Positions 25,700-34,749 of a stretch of DNA of 64,000 nt are shown here, piece by piece. The stretch lies in contig NZ_SCUT01000050.1 of assembly GCF_004297265.1 (NCBI RefSeq), positions 62,001-126,000 of the forward strand, given 5' to 3'. This DNA comes from Reyranella sp. (GTDB lineage Bacteria > Pseudomonadota > Alphaproteobacteria > Reyranellales > Reyranellaceae). The position numbers and the translations under genes were made by a program. The notes under the pieces are model-generated. The model ran no database searches. It was not told the DNA's origin and saw only the letters and a list, made by a program, of their open reading frames with translations. Within the stretch, counting starts at the first letter, position 1; every line of letters starts with the position of its first letter.

Positions 25700-26620
25700 C
25701 TATAGCCAGTGCTTCGCGCGGTACCACAAGATCGTGTCCCGAAAGCCGGACGTGAGGTCATAACGGGGCTTGAAGCCGATCGCTGCGGCCAGCCGCCGGT
25801 CGGTGACCGACCAGTCGGGGTGGAAGATCTCGTTGACCTTCCCCCGGGTCAGGATCTGGGCGCCCGCGCCCAAGGCCTGCCGCAGCTCGTTCCAGCGGGC
25901 GATCCAGGCCATTACGCCCCGCGGCACGGAGAGACGCCACGGCCGCCGACCCAGCGCCTCCCCGGCTGCCTCGGCCATGTCGCCGTAGGTATAGGTCCGC
26001 CCGTCGTCGATTTCGCAGGTCGCGTTCGCCGCCGGATGCTCGAGGGTCAGGGCCAATGCCTCGGCGAGGTCCGCCACATGGATGAGCGACAGGCGCGCCT
26101 CCGGCACGCGGGGCTGCGGCGCAATACCCGAGTTAACCGCCCGGAAATAGGCCAGCGTCTCCCGGTCGCCCGGACCATAGACCGCCGGCGCGCGGACGAT
26201 CGTCCAGGGACCGCTGCGGCCGGCGACGACCGCCTCTCCCGCGCGCTTGCTCGCGCCGTAGGCAGAAAGCTGCGGCTCGCGGGCGGCCAACGACGAGAGC
26301 AGGACCATGTGGGCGTCGGGCGCCAGCGCCGACAGGAGCGCAGCGCTGTCCCGGTTGACAGGCAGGAAGTCCCGGTCAGCCTTCGCCTTGATCAGTCCCG
26401 CGGCATGGATCACCGCATCCGCCCCGTCGACGAGCCGGCGCAGGGCGGACTCGGAGGAGAGGTCGCCCAGGATGAGGTCGGCATCGACGCCGGCCAGCGA
26501 CGGCAACGGGGACCAGCGCCGGACCAGAAGGCGCAGGCGCCAGCCCCGCCGCGCGAGGGCCGCGACGAGATGCGGGCCGACAAAGCCGGTAGCCCCGGTG
26601 ACGGCGACCAGCCTGCCCAT
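25700..26620 (-). CDS. cerR: CerR-like NAD(P)-dependent oxidoreductase (3-ketosphinganine/oxidised ceramide reductase)
   Basis: A 306-residue extended short-chain dehydrogenase. The nucleotide motif VTGATGFVG is at 7-15, catalytic Ser at about 109-110 (LLSSLAARE) and the Tyr-Lys pair at Tyr121/Lys125 (YGASK). It resembles NAD-dependent epimerases, and the Caulobacter homologue CerR reduces the 3-keto group after N-acylation. It lies between the acyl-ACP synthetase and ACP genes, 9 bases after the former. The gap of about 135 bases to the ACP start may hold a secondary promoter or may be an extension of the ACP gene. Confidence 0.88.
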   Translation of the reverse strand: MGRLVAVTGATGFVGPHLVAALARRGWRLRLLVRRWSPLPSLAGVDADLILGDLSSESALRRLVDGADAVIHAAGLIKAKADRDFLPVNRDSAALLSALAPDAHMVLLSSLAAREPQLSAYGASKRAGEAVVAGRSGPWTIVRAPAVYGPGDRETLAYFRAVNSGIAPQPRVPEARLSLIHVADLAEALALTLEHPAANATCEIDDGRTYTYGDMAEAAGEALGRRPWRLSVPRGVMAWIARWNELRQALGAGAQILTRGKVNEIFHPDWSVTDRRLAAAIGFKPRYDLTSGFRDTILWYRAKHWL

Positions 26621-26629
26621 GGCGAGCGG

Positions 26630-28369
26630 TCAGGCCGCCTCGGGCTTGGGCGCGTAGAGGCCAGCCAGGTAATTCGCCTTGGTCCGGGCGCGCGACAGCT
26701 TGCCGGACGAGGTGGTCGGCAGGCCCAGGGTCGGCGGCACCAGCGCGACGTCGCAATCGACGGCGATCGCCTCACGCACCGCCCCCGCCACGTCGCGCGC
26801 CAGCGACGCGCGCGCCTCCTCGCCCGACACACGCGCCAGCACGGCCACGACCACGCGCTCGCCTTCGCCGGTATCGATCGAGAAGGCCGCCGCATCGCCA
26901 TTCTTTACGACGCGCTTGGCCTCGACCGCCCATTCGATGTCCTGCGGCCAGACGTTGCGGCCGTTGACGATGATCAGGTCCTTGGCGCGGCCGGTGACGA
27001 CGATCTCGCCGTCCAGCATGTAGCCGAGGTCGCCGGTATCGAGCCAACCGTCCACCAGGACTTCGCGGCTGGCCTCGGGCTCGCCGAAATAGCCCGGCAT
27101 GACGCTGGGGCCCGACACGAAGATGCGTCCGACCTCGCGGTCGGCCAGCACGGCGCCGTCGGGACCGCGCACTTCGAGCTGGTGGCCCGGCAGCACGCGA
27201 CCGCAGATCACGAAGCGCCGCGCCCGCTGATGGTCGTTCGGATCAGCGGCCGGCACCGCACGCTGCGCCTCGGCCAGCGCCGTGCGGTCCACCGCATCGG
27301 TGCGGACTTCGGTATCGTGCGGACAGAAGGTGATGGCGAGGCAGACCTCAGCCATGCCGTAGCTCGGGATGAAGGCGGTGCTGTCGAAGCCGAACGGTGC
27401 GAACGTCGTGGCGAAGCGCTCCAGCACGTCGGCCCGCACCATGTCGCCGCCGATGCCGGCGTGGCGCCAGCAGCGCAGGTCGAGATCGGGCGGGACCTGG
27501 GCCGCGCCCCGGCGGACGGCGAGGTCGTAGCCGAAGCTCGGACTGTAGGAGATGGTGCAGCGGTTGCGCGAGATGAGGTTGAGCCACTGCATCGGCCGGC
27601 GCGCGAAGTCGCGCGGCGTCAGGTAGTCGATGGAGATCTGGGTCGAGAGCGGCGCCATCAGGAAGCCGATCAGGCCCATGTCGTGATAGAGCGGCAGCCA
27701 GCTCACCGCGCGATCACCCTCGACGACGTCGAGCCCGGCCGGTCCGACCATGCCGGCGAGATTGGCCATCAGGGCGCGCTGGGTGATCTGCACGCCGTGC
27801 GGGTGACGCGTGCTGCCCGACGAGAACTGGATGTAGCACTGCTCGTCGGCGCCGAGCGGTCGCAGGTCGACCGGCTTCTCGGGCAGCGCGTAGAGGGCGT
27901 CCATGCCGCCATGGAGCCGGACAGCGGGGAATTCCCGGGCCGCGTCGGCCAGATATCCCGCGAGATCGTCGAGACCGACCGCCGCGACCGCCCCGGAGGC
28001 GGCAAGCTGGCGTCGAAGCTGGTCGAGATAGGCATCCTTGCCGCCGATGCCGACCGGAATCGAGACCGGCACGGGCAGCAGGCCGGCATACTGGGCGCCA
28101 AAGAAGGCGTCGAAGAAGCCCGGCCAGGTGTCGGCCGTGATCAGGATGCGCTCGCCGCGCGCGAAGCCGGCGCCGATCAGCTTGCGGGCGACGACATGGG
28201 CCCGTTCGCGGACCTCGCGCCACGGCAAGGCTGAAAGCTGCTCACCCCTGGCATTATAAAAGGTCACGCCGGTCTCGCCGCGGGCCGCATAGTCGAGCAT
28301 CGCGGGTACGGAGACGAAGCCGGCGCGATGCAGGGGCAGCGTGGAATTCCGGGTGGGCAGCATTTTCAT
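26630..28369 (-). CDS. Fatty-acyl-ACP synthetase / fatty acyl-AMP ligase of the ceramide operon
   Basis: A 579-residue adenylate-forming enzyme. ATP-binding motif QFSSGSTRHPHG near 190-200, PLYHDMGLIG, SYGMAEVCLA, DTGDLGYMLDGE and GRAKDLIIVNGRN (A8 region) are present; the C-terminal catalytic Lys lies in TSSGKLSR. The fold matches fatty acyl-AMP ligases, which pass the acyl adenylate to an ACP rather than CoA. As the first gene of the operon it probably loads the neighbouring ACP for serine palmitoyltransferase. The start ATG 28369 has GGAGA upstream, with a second ATG two codons later. It is divergent from argD with 182 bases between. Confidence 0.9.
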   Translation of the reverse strand: MKMLPTRNSTLPLHRAGFVSVPAMLDYAARGETGVTFYNARGEQLSALPWREVRERAHVVARKLIGAGFARGERILITADTWPGFFDAFFGAQYAGLLPVPVSIPVGIGGKDAYLDQLRRQLAASGAVAAVGLDDLAGYLADAAREFPAVRLHGGMDALYALPEKPVDLRPLGADEQCYIQFSSGSTRHPHGVQITQRALMANLAGMVGPAGLDVVEGDRAVSWLPLYHDMGLIGFLMAPLSTQISIDYLTPRDFARRPMQWLNLISRNRCTISYSPSFGYDLAVRRGAAQVPPDLDLRCWRHAGIGGDMVRADVLERFATTFAPFGFDSTAFIPSYGMAEVCLAITFCPHDTEVRTDAVDRTALAEAQRAVPAADPNDHQRARRFVICGRVLPGHQLEVRGPDGAVLADREVGRIFVSGPSVMPGYFGEPEASREVLVDGWLDTGDLGYMLDGEIVVTGRAKDLIIVNGRNVWPQDIEWAVEAKRVVKNGDAAAFSIDTGEGERVVVAVLARVSGEEARASLARDVAGAVREAIAVDCDVALVPPTLGLPTTSSGKLSRARTKANYLAGLYAPKPEAA

Positions 28370-28551
28370 CAGAAGGCGGGTCTCCTAGCAGAGGGGTCGG
28401 GACCCCTCAAGGCGCGCGCCGCCGGCAGCCCGGCCCAAGTTGACACACCCGGACCCCGGTAAGATAGTGCCCGCCCCTCGCCAAAACCCGGAGTTTCCAT
28501 CCCGGAATCGTCGGATCGGCGGGGGTTTTTGGTTTTTGAGGGAGGCTCGCT
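28370..28551. promoter_or_regulatory. Divergent promoter region, ceramide operon / argD
   Basis: This 182-base gap between divergently read genes must hold promoters for both operons. It has a GC-rich left half and a T-rich stretch (GGGGGTTTTTGGTTTTTGAGGGAGG) just before argD. I see no clear operator. The argD ribosome site GAGGGAGG is at its right end. Confidence 0.45.
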
Positions 28552-29748
28552 GTGATTACGGCTGTGATGCCGACGTACGGTCGCAAGGACGTCGTGTTCG
28601 AACGCGGAGAGGGCAACTATCTCTACGCGGTGGACGGCCGACGTTACCTGGACTTCACGTCCGGTATCGCCGTGAACGCGCTGGGCCACTGCCATCCCTA
28701 CCTGGTCAAGGCGCTGACCGAGCAGGGCTCCAAGCTCTGGCACACGTCGAACCTGTTCCGGATCGGCAACGGCGAGAAGCTGGCCAAGCGGCTGGCCGAG
28801 AACTCGTTCGCCGACACGATGTTCTTCTGCAACTCCGGTGCGGAGGCCATCGAGGGCGGCATCAAGCTGATCCGCAAGTATCAGTACATGAACGGCCAGC
28901 CCAAGCGGTACAAGATCATCTGCTTCCAGGCGGCGTTTCACGGCCGACTGCTGAACGCGCTCGCCGCCACCGGCAACGAGAAGTACCTCGAAGGCTTCGG
29001 CCCGCCGGCGCCCGGCTACAAGCATGCGCCACTGAACAACACCAACGTCGTCCGCGACATGATCGACGACGAGACCGCCGGCATCCTGGTCGAGCCGATC
29101 CAGGGTGAAGGCGGCATCCGCGCCACGACCACGCAGTTCCTGAAGGACCTGCGCGCCATCTGCGACGAGTTCGGCCTGCTGCTGTTCTACGACGAGATCC
29201 ACACGGGTTTCGGGCGGACAGGCAAGCTGTGGGGCTACGACTGGTCGGGTGTGAAACCCGATGTCGCGGCGATCGCCAAGGGCATGGGCGGCGGCTTCCC
29301 GATCGGCGCCTTCATGGCGACCGAGAAGGCGGCGGTCGGCATGGTCCCCGGCACGCACGGCTCGACCTATGGCGGCAACCCGCTGGCCACCGGCGTCGCC
29401 AATGCGGTGCTCGACATCCTGCTGGCGCCGGGCTTCATCGAAGATGTGCGCGAAAAGGGCGAGTACCTGAAGGGCAAACTCGAGGAACTCTGCCGGAAGC
29501 ATCCCACGGTGTTCGTCGAGCAGCGCGGCATGGGTTTCCTGCAGGGCCTGCAGTGCGCCCCGTCGGTGACGTCGGGCGACATGGTGAACAAGCTGCAGTC
29601 GCTGGGACTCCTGGTCCCGCCGGCGGGCGAGAACGTGATCCGCATCTTCCCGGCCCTGATCGCCGACAAGGCGGCGCTCGACGAGGGTATCGCGATTCTC
29701 GGACAGGCCGCGGAGTCGTTCGAGGCGGCGGCAAAGGCCGCCGAGTAG
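28552..29748 (+). CDS. argD: Acetylornithine aminotransferase
   Basis: A 398-residue class III aminotransferase. It forms N-acetylornithine from the semialdehyde in arginine synthesis and often serves as succinyl-diaminopimelate aminotransferase as well. Motifs: YLDFTSGIAVNALGH, FFCNSGAEAIEGGIK, VEPIQGEGGI, LLFYDEIHTGFGRTG and the PLP Lys243 in AIAKGMGGGFP. GTG 28552 is favoured because GAGGGAGG lies six bases before it; an ATG five codons later would be too far. It is followed two bases later by argF, so the pair is an arginine operon. Confidence 0.95.
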   Translation: MITAVMPTYGRKDVVFERGEGNYLYAVDGRRYLDFTSGIAVNALGHCHPYLVKALTEQGSKLWHTSNLFRIGNGEKLAKRLAENSFADTMFFCNSGAEAIEGGIKLIRKYQYMNGQPKRYKIICFQAAFHGRLLNALAATGNEKYLEGFGPPAPGYKHAPLNNTNVVRDMIDDETAGILVEPIQGEGGIRATTTQFLKDLRAICDEFGLLLFYDEIHTGFGRTGKLWGYDWSGVKPDVAAIAKGMGGGFPIGAFMATEKAAVGMVPGTHGSTYGGNPLATGVANAVLDILLAPGFIEDVREKGEYLKGKLEELCRKHPTVFVEQRGMGFLQGLQCAPSVTSGDMVNKLQSLGLLVPPAGENVIRIFPALIADKAALDEGIAILGQAAESFEAAAKAAE

Positions 29749-29750
29749 CC

Positions 29751-30677
29751 ATGGCGACGCCCAAGCACTTCCTCGACCTCGACCAGGTCGATCCCAAGAC
29801 GCTTCGCCAGATCCTGGATCACGGCAAGGCGATGAAGAAGGCACGGTCCAACGGCGGGCACGAAAAGCCGCTCGCCGGCAAGACCCTCGCCATGATCTTC
29901 GAGAAGCCCTCGACACGCACCCGCGTGTCGTTCGAAGTCGGCATGCGCGAGCTTGGCGGCCAGACGATCATGCTGGGCCGCACCGACACCCAGCTCGGCC
30001 GCGGCGAGACCATCGCCGACACCGCGCGCGTGCTCAGCCGCTACGTCGATATCATCATGATGCGCACCACCGTAGAGGAGAAACTCCTCGAGATGGCGAA
30101 GTATGCGACGGTGCCGGTGATCAACGGGCTCACCGACAAGACGCATCCCTGCCAGCTCATGGCCGACGTCATGACCTACGAGGAGCATCGGGGCTCCATC
30201 GAGGGCAAGTCGGTGGTCTGGTCCGGCGACGGCAACAACATGGCGACCTCGTGGATCCATGCCGCCGTGCAGTTCGACTTCGAGCTGCGCATCGCCTGCC
30301 CGCCCGAGCTGACGCCGCCGGCCGACGTGGTGCAGTGGGCGGAGAAGTCCAAGGGCCGCATCTCGATCGGCCACGATCCCGAGTCGATGGTGAAGGACGC
30401 CGACTGCGTCGTCACCGACACCTGGGTGTCGATGGGCGACGAGGATCCCGACAGTCCGAGCGCCGCGCGACGGCACAACCTGCTGCGCGCCTATCAGGTC
30501 GACAAGCACCTGATGAAGCAGGCCAAGAAGGATGCGATCTTCATGCACTGCCTGCCCGCGCATCGCGGCGAGGAAGTGACCGCCGAGGTGATCGACGGTC
30601 CGCAGTCGGTCGTGTTCGACGAGGCCGAGAACCGCCTGCACGCCCAGAAGAGCATCCTGGCCTGGTGCCTGTCTTGA
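29751..30677 (+). CDS. argF: Ornithine carbamoyltransferase
   Basis: A 308-residue enzyme making citrulline from ornithine and carbamoyl phosphate. The carbamoyl-phosphate loop STRTR is at 54-58 (FEKPSTRTRVSFE), with HPCQLMAD around 133-140, the ornithine-site region VVTDTWVSMGDE and the catalytic HCLPAHRG near 265. Length and motifs are standard. The ATG is two bases after the argD stop. Its stop overlaps the most likely start of hslO (TTGA). It competes for ornithine with the decarboxylase at 19162-20292. Confidence 0.96.
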   Translation: MATPKHFLDLDQVDPKTLRQILDHGKAMKKARSNGGHEKPLAGKTLAMIFEKPSTRTRVSFEVGMRELGGQTIMLGRTDTQLGRGETIADTARVLSRYVDIIMMRTTVEEKLLEMAKYATVPVINGLTDKTHPCQLMADVMTYEEHRGSIEGKSVVWSGDGNNMATSWIHAAVQFDFELRIACPPELTPPADVVQWAEKSKGRISIGHDPESMVKDADCVVTDTWVSMGDEDPDSPSAARRHNLLRAYQVDKHLMKQAKKDAIFMHCLPAHRGEEVTAEVIDGPQSVVFDEAENRLHAQKSILAWCLS

Positions 30678-31639
30678 GTTCAGACTCGGGAGGATTTCCT
30701 TCCGACGACTGGGACCGCGTCCTTCCTTTCCAGCTGGACGCGCTCGGTGTGCGCGGCCGGCTGGTCCGGCTGGGTCCCGCTCTGGATGAAGTGATCGAGC
30801 GCCACGGCTATCCACTGGCCGTGGCGCGGCCACTGGCCGAGTCGATGGTGCTGTGCGCCACCCTCGCGACCTCGCTAAAATACGATGGCATCTTCACCTT
30901 GCAGATCAGCGGCGACGGGCCGATCCGCCTGCTCGTCACCGACCTCACCAGCGATGGCGCCCTGCGCGGCTACGCGCAGTTCGATTCCTGGAAGCTCGCC
31001 ATTGCGCTCGGCAGCGGCAACGAGGACGCGCCCGATGGCTACATTCCGAAGCTGTTCGGTCAGGGCCGCCTTACCTTCACCGTCGACCAGGGCCAGCACA
31101 CCGAACGCTACCAGGGCGTGGTGCCGCTCGAGGGCGCGACGCTGGCGGACTGCGCGCACACCTACTTCCGCCAGTCCGAGCAGCTGCCGACCGGCATCAA
31201 GATCACGGCACGCCGCGACGACACCGGCGACGGGCACCGCTGGCACGCGGCCTCACTCATGGTCCAGCAGATGCCCGAGTTCGACGCCGGCCGCCTCGAC
31301 GTCGATGCCGAGCAGCGCGAGGACGACTGGCGCAAGGCGGTGATCCTGATGGCCTCGGCCACCGAGAAGGAAATGCTGGATCCGGCGTTGCCCGGCACGA
31401 CGCTGCTGCACCGCCTGTTCCACCAGGAGCAGCCGCGTGTCTTCGAGCGCCGCGCCTTCGAGGCGCGCTGCCGCTGCAGCCGAGAGCGGATCGACAACGT
31501 GCTGCGCTCTATCCGCCGCGAGGAACTCGGCGATCTGCGCGACAAGACCGGCCGTGTCTCGGTGAAGTGCGAGTTCTGCTCGACCGAATACGCCTACGAC
31601 GACGGCGATCTCGACCGTATCTACGCCGCGGTCGCGTAG
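30674..31639 (+). CDS. hslO: Hsp33 redox-regulated chaperone
   Basis: A cytosolic holdase chaperone activated by oxidation. The N-terminal core (VLPFQLDALGVRGRLVRLG, then LKYDGIFTLQISGDGP and the YFRQSEQ region) is followed by a C-terminal zinc switch with CRC near residue 268 and CEFC near 299, the four cysteines that bind zinc when reduced. The start is uncertain: TTG 30674 overlaps the argF stop, GTG 30665 lies three codons upstream, and neither has a good ribosome site; no ATG lies before the conserved region. It reads as the third gene of the argDF operon, an arrangement common in alphaproteobacteria. It converges with the ABC binding-protein gene. Confidence 0.92.
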   Translation: MSSDSGGFPSDDWDRVLPFQLDALGVRGRLVRLGPALDEVIERHGYPLAVARPLAESMVLCATLATSLKYDGIFTLQISGDGPIRLLVTDLTSDGALRGYAQFDSWKLAIALGSGNEDAPDGYIPKLFGQGRLTFTVDQGQHTERYQGVVPLEGATLADCAHTYFRQSEQLPTGIKITARRDDTGDGHRWHAASLMVQQMPEFDAGRLDVDAEQREDDWRKAVILMASATEKEMLDPALPGTTLLHRLFHQEQPRVFERRAFEARCRCSRERIDNVLRSIRREELGDLRDKTGRVSVKCEFCSTEYAYDDGDLDRIYAAVA

Positions 31640-31647
31640 ATCACGAC

Positions 31648-31681
31648 GCCGGGGACGGGCGTTCAGGCCCGTGTTCCCGGC
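31648..31681. terminator. Hairpin between convergent genes
   Basis: An inverted repeat (GCCGGGGACGGGC and GCCCGTGTTCCCGGC, one small bulge) around a 6-base loop lies just after hslO and before the convergent ABC binding-protein gene. It could terminate transcription from either side. There is no T-run, so it may act with Rho or only as a barrier. Confidence 0.5.
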
Positions 31682-31716
31682 GAAGGACCATGGCGGATCG
31701 GGCGAGGCCGTCCGCG

Positions 31717-32979
31717 CTATTTCGGCAACAGCGCCTGCACCTGCGTGACGGACCGCTTCAACGCGTCCTCCGGCGTGGCCTTGCCCGCCACGACCGACTC
31801 CATGACGTCATAGATCACCTGGATCGCCTTGAGGCTGTTCTCGCCCGGGAAGCCGAGCCAGGCCGTCGTGCGTGCCCGCTGCGAGATGGCCGTGCGCATG
31901 TTGGGATTGTTCGCGTAGTAGTTGCCCAGCAGTTCGGGCGTATCGATTGCGATCTGGTTCGACGGCATGTAGCCGATATGGCGGACCATGATCGTCTGGC
32001 CGATCGGACCAGCCGCGAACTTGATGAACTCCCAGGCCGCGGCCTGTTTGGCCAGGTCCTTGGCGAAGATCATCATTGTCGCGCCACCCGAGACGATCTT
32101 CGAATCCGGCCGCGGGCTGGGGAACGGCGCGGTGCCCAGCTCGAAACGAGAACCGATCTTGTTCGTGAAGCTGTTCACGCGCGCCGAAGACGACATGTAG
32201 AACCCGATCTGGCCGGCAATGAAAGCCTGCGTCGCCTGTTCGTCGGTGAGGTTCGGCATGCCGCCCTCCTTCACCAGGTCGCGCAGGATCTCGAAGGTTT
32301 TGAGGCCCGCCGGCGTGTCGAAGCCCACCTTCTTGCCATCGGTCGACAGCATCTGGCCGTCGTGCGTGAACAGCAGCTCCTGCCAGAGATAGTTCCCTGT
32401 CGTCGTCCACACCATGTAGGCACCATGGGTGTTGCTGGCGGCATCGGTGACCCTGCGCGCAAGCGCAAGCAGTTCGGGCCACGTCTTCGGCGGCAGGGCG
32501 GGATCGCCACCCGCCTTGCGCAGCAGGTCGGCGTTGAAATACAGGATCGGCGTCGAGAGCGCGAACGGCATGCCGTAGAGCTTGCCGTTCACGAGGCCGG
32601 TCGAGATCATGCCCGGCACGTAGCCCTGCTTTTCCCAATCCGCTTCCTTCGCCACGAAGCCGTCGAGAGGAACCGCAAGTTTGCGGTCGACGAAGAGGTG
32701 CATGAGGTTGGTGCCGTTGAAGGCGATGTCCGGCATGCTGCCCGTCACGGCGCCGCGCAGCACGGCACTCGCCGTCTCCTCGTAGGCCTTGGTCGGCGCA
32801 AGGAGCTTCACCTGGATGTCCGGCCGTTTCGCGGCGAACGCCTTCACGATCTCCTCGACCGGGGCCTGGTAGAGGTAGGGCTGCGGATAGAGCACGGTGA
32901 TCTCGACCGCACCGGCGCCGCGCATGCCCGCGAACCCGAACAGCAGCAGGGTGGAAAAGAGAAAGAGCAGTCGTTTCAT
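31717..32979 (-). CDS. ABC transporter substrate-binding protein, family 1 (CUT1 type)
   Basis: A 420-residue periplasmic binding protein. A signal peptide covers about residues 1-24 (LLFLFSTLLLFGFAG ... GAGA). The mature protein has the family-1 pattern of sugar/glycerol-3-phosphate binders (UgpB-like): VLYPQPYLYQAPVEEIVKAF, MPDIAFNGTN, YGMPFALSTPILYFNADL, WPELLALARRV and GGATMMIFAKD. Substrate residues cannot be read by eye. It is the last gene of an operon with two permeases and an ATPase. Confidence 0.92.
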   Translation of the reverse strand: MKRLLFLFSTLLLFGFAGMRGAGAVEITVLYPQPYLYQAPVEEIVKAFAAKRPDIQVKLLAPTKAYEETASAVLRGAVTGSMPDIAFNGTNLMHLFVDRKLAVPLDGFVAKEADWEKQGYVPGMISTGLVNGKLYGMPFALSTPILYFNADLLRKAGGDPALPPKTWPELLALARRVTDAASNTHGAYMVWTTTGNYLWQELLFTHDGQMLSTDGKKVGFDTPAGLKTFEILRDLVKEGGMPNLTDEQATQAFIAGQIGFYMSSSARVNSFTNKIGSRFELGTAPFPSPRPDSKIVSGGATMMIFAKDLAKQAAAWEFIKFAAGPIGQTIMVRHIGYMPSNQIAIDTPELLGNYYANNPNMRTAISQRARTTAWLGFPGENSLKAIQVIYDVMESVVAGKATPEDALKRSVTQVQALLPK

Positions 32980-33025
32980 CGGAGAGCTCGCTGATTGTGA
33001 GGGAGGAACACGGGAACGGCCGGCG

Positions 33026-33853
33026 TCACTTCGAGCCCAGCCAGGTCATGCCATCGAGGAAGCGCCGCTGGGCCAGCGCGAACAGGACGAGCAGCGGCGC
33101 TGCGATCATCAGAGCGCCCGCCAGCAAGGGGCCGTAGTCCGAACCGATCTCCTGGACCTGGAACAGCATCACGCCGAAAGGCGGAGTGGCCTTGGCTCCG
33201 GACGTGACCACCACCGACGGCCACAGGAGGTCGTTCCAGTGCGCCACGAGCGAAATGATGACGAGCGCGCCGATGGCGGGTGAGATCATCGGCACGAGCA
33301 GGCGCACCAGGATTTCGCCCTCGCCCAGGCCGTCGAGCCGCGCCGCCTCGATCATCTCGTCGGGAATCCGGAGGAACGCCTGCCGCAGCAGGAAGATCCC
33401 GAGCGGTGAGATCGTCCAGGGCAGGATGAGGCCGGCATAGGTGTCGATTAGCCCGGCCCCTGCCGCCATGATGAAGAGCGGCAGCGCCAGCGCCGCCGGG
33501 GGAACCACCAGCGCCACCAGAACCGCGAGCCAGATCAGGCGAAGGCCCGGCACACGGGCCTTCGCCAGCACGTAGGCGGCCGGAATCGCGACCAGAAGCT
33601 GGCACACGATGATCGCAACGCAGACGAAGACCCCGTTCGCCAGGAAGTGCAGCAACGGCGAGGCCGTGAGCGCGCGCGCGTAGTTCTCGAAGCCGATCCA
33701 GCGGCTGGGGAGGAGATGAAACTTCGGCGAGAACACGTCCTCCGCAGGCAGCAAGGAGATCCGGATCGCCCAGAGCAGCGGCAGCAGCACCAGGACGGCG
33801 CCACTGATCAGCACGACATGCCGCGCCAGTCCCGTGAAACGGGACCGGGTCAT
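33026..33853 (-). CDS. ABC transporter permease, CUT1 type (UgpE/MalG-like)
   Basis: A 275-residue inner-membrane permease with about six helices. The EAA loop contact with the ATPase reads EMIEAARLDGLGEGEILVRL, the MalG-type form. It starts at ATG 33853, overlapping the stop of the partner permease (ATGA), so the two are co-translated and probably form a heterodimer. It stands 46 bases before the binding-protein gene in the same operon. Confidence 0.92.
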   Translation of the reverse strand: MTRSRFTGLARHVVLISGAVLVLLPLLWAIRISLLPAEDVFSPKFHLLPSRWIGFENYARALTASPLLHFLANGVFVCVAIIVCQLLVAIPAAYVLAKARVPGLRLIWLAVLVALVVPPAALALPLFIMAAGAGLIDTYAGLILPWTISPLGIFLLRQAFLRIPDEMIEAARLDGLGEGEILVRLLVPMISPAIGALVIISLVAHWNDLLWPSVVVTSGAKATPPFGVMLFQVQEIGSDYGPLLAGALMIAAPLLVLFALAQRRFLDGMTWLGSK

Positions 33854-34749
33854 CGGGAACGCCCCGCGCGCGTCGCGTAGAGCTGGGCCAGGCTCAGCGC
33901 CAGGACCACCGCAATGAAGAGGATCGTGGCGGCTGCGGCAAGGTTCGTCCGGAAGAGTGAGAAGGCTTCCTGGTAGATGAAGTACAGCGCCACCAGCGTC
34001 GCCTTCTCCGGGCCGCCGCGCGTGATGATCGCGACCGTGTCGAACACGCGCAGCGCATGGATCGAACTGAAGACCAGAACGAAGACCGTGATCGGCGCGA
34101 GATGCGGCAGGGTCACATGCCACAGCCGATCGACAACCGAGCCACGCCCGTCGAGTGCCACCGCCTCGACCAGCTCGTGCGGCACGGTCTTGAGCCCTGC
34201 CAGGAAGAACAGCATTGCAAACCCCGCCTCGCTCCAGATGCCGATCATCGCCAGGGTCGGTAGCGCGGCTTGCGGGTCCTGCAGCCAGTTTCCGGGCGCG
34301 AAGCCCAACAGGCGCAGCACTTGCGGCACGGCGCCCACCGATGGGCTGAGCAGCATCTGCCATGCGACCGACATCGCCGCGAGCGTCGCCACCGATGGCA
34401 GGAAGAAGATCATGCGATAGAGGGCCTGCCCGCGACCGCACTCGGCGATCAGCAGCGCCACGGCGAGACCCGCCAGGGTCGTGACCGGTACCACGGCGCC
34501 GACATAGCGGGCGGTGTTCCAGACCGCGACCTGGAAGTCGTGATCCTCGAGCAACGCACGGAAGGTCTCGAGACCCACGAACCGAGGCGGACCGCCGCCG
34601 AGATGCCAGTCCGTGAAGGCCGTGGCGGCCACGAGCACCAGAGGCATCAGGATCATCACGACCAGCAGCAGAACCGCCGGCGCCAGCATCAGATAGGGAC
34701 CGACGATGGAATCCCGCCAACGTGGAAACCGCGCCTCAACCACGCGCAT
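33850..34749 (-). CDS. ABC transporter permease, CUT1 type (UgpA/MalF-like)
   Basis: A 299-residue permease with six predicted helices, beginning GPYLMLAPAVLLLVVMILMPL and ending before GRSR. The EAA loop is ELVEAVALDGRGSVVDRLWHVTLP. The start ATG 34749 lies inside the end of the ATPase gene (14-base overlap), the longer frame upstream being ATPase antiframe. It pairs with the UgpE-like permease downstream. Confidence 0.92.
   Translation of the reverse strand: MRVVEARFPRWRDSIVGPYLMLAPAVLLLVVMILMPLVLVAATAFTDWHLGGGPPRFVGLETFRALLEDHDFQVAVWNTARYVGAVVPVTTLAGLAVALLIAECGRGQALYRMIFFLPSVATLAAMSVAWQMLLSPSVGAVPQVLRLLGFAPGNWLQDPQAALPTLAMIGIWSEAGFAMLFFLAGLKTVPHELVEAVALDGRGSVVDRLWHVTLPHLAPITVFVLVFSSIHALRVFDTVAIITRGGPEKATLVALYFIYQEAFSLFRTNLAAAATILFIAVVLALSLAQLYATRAGRSR

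Noticed and set aside
25709..28234. 841-codon plus-strand frame across cerR and the acyl-ACP synthetase
   Set aside because: It crosses three well-supported minus-strand genes and its product has no recognisable domain.
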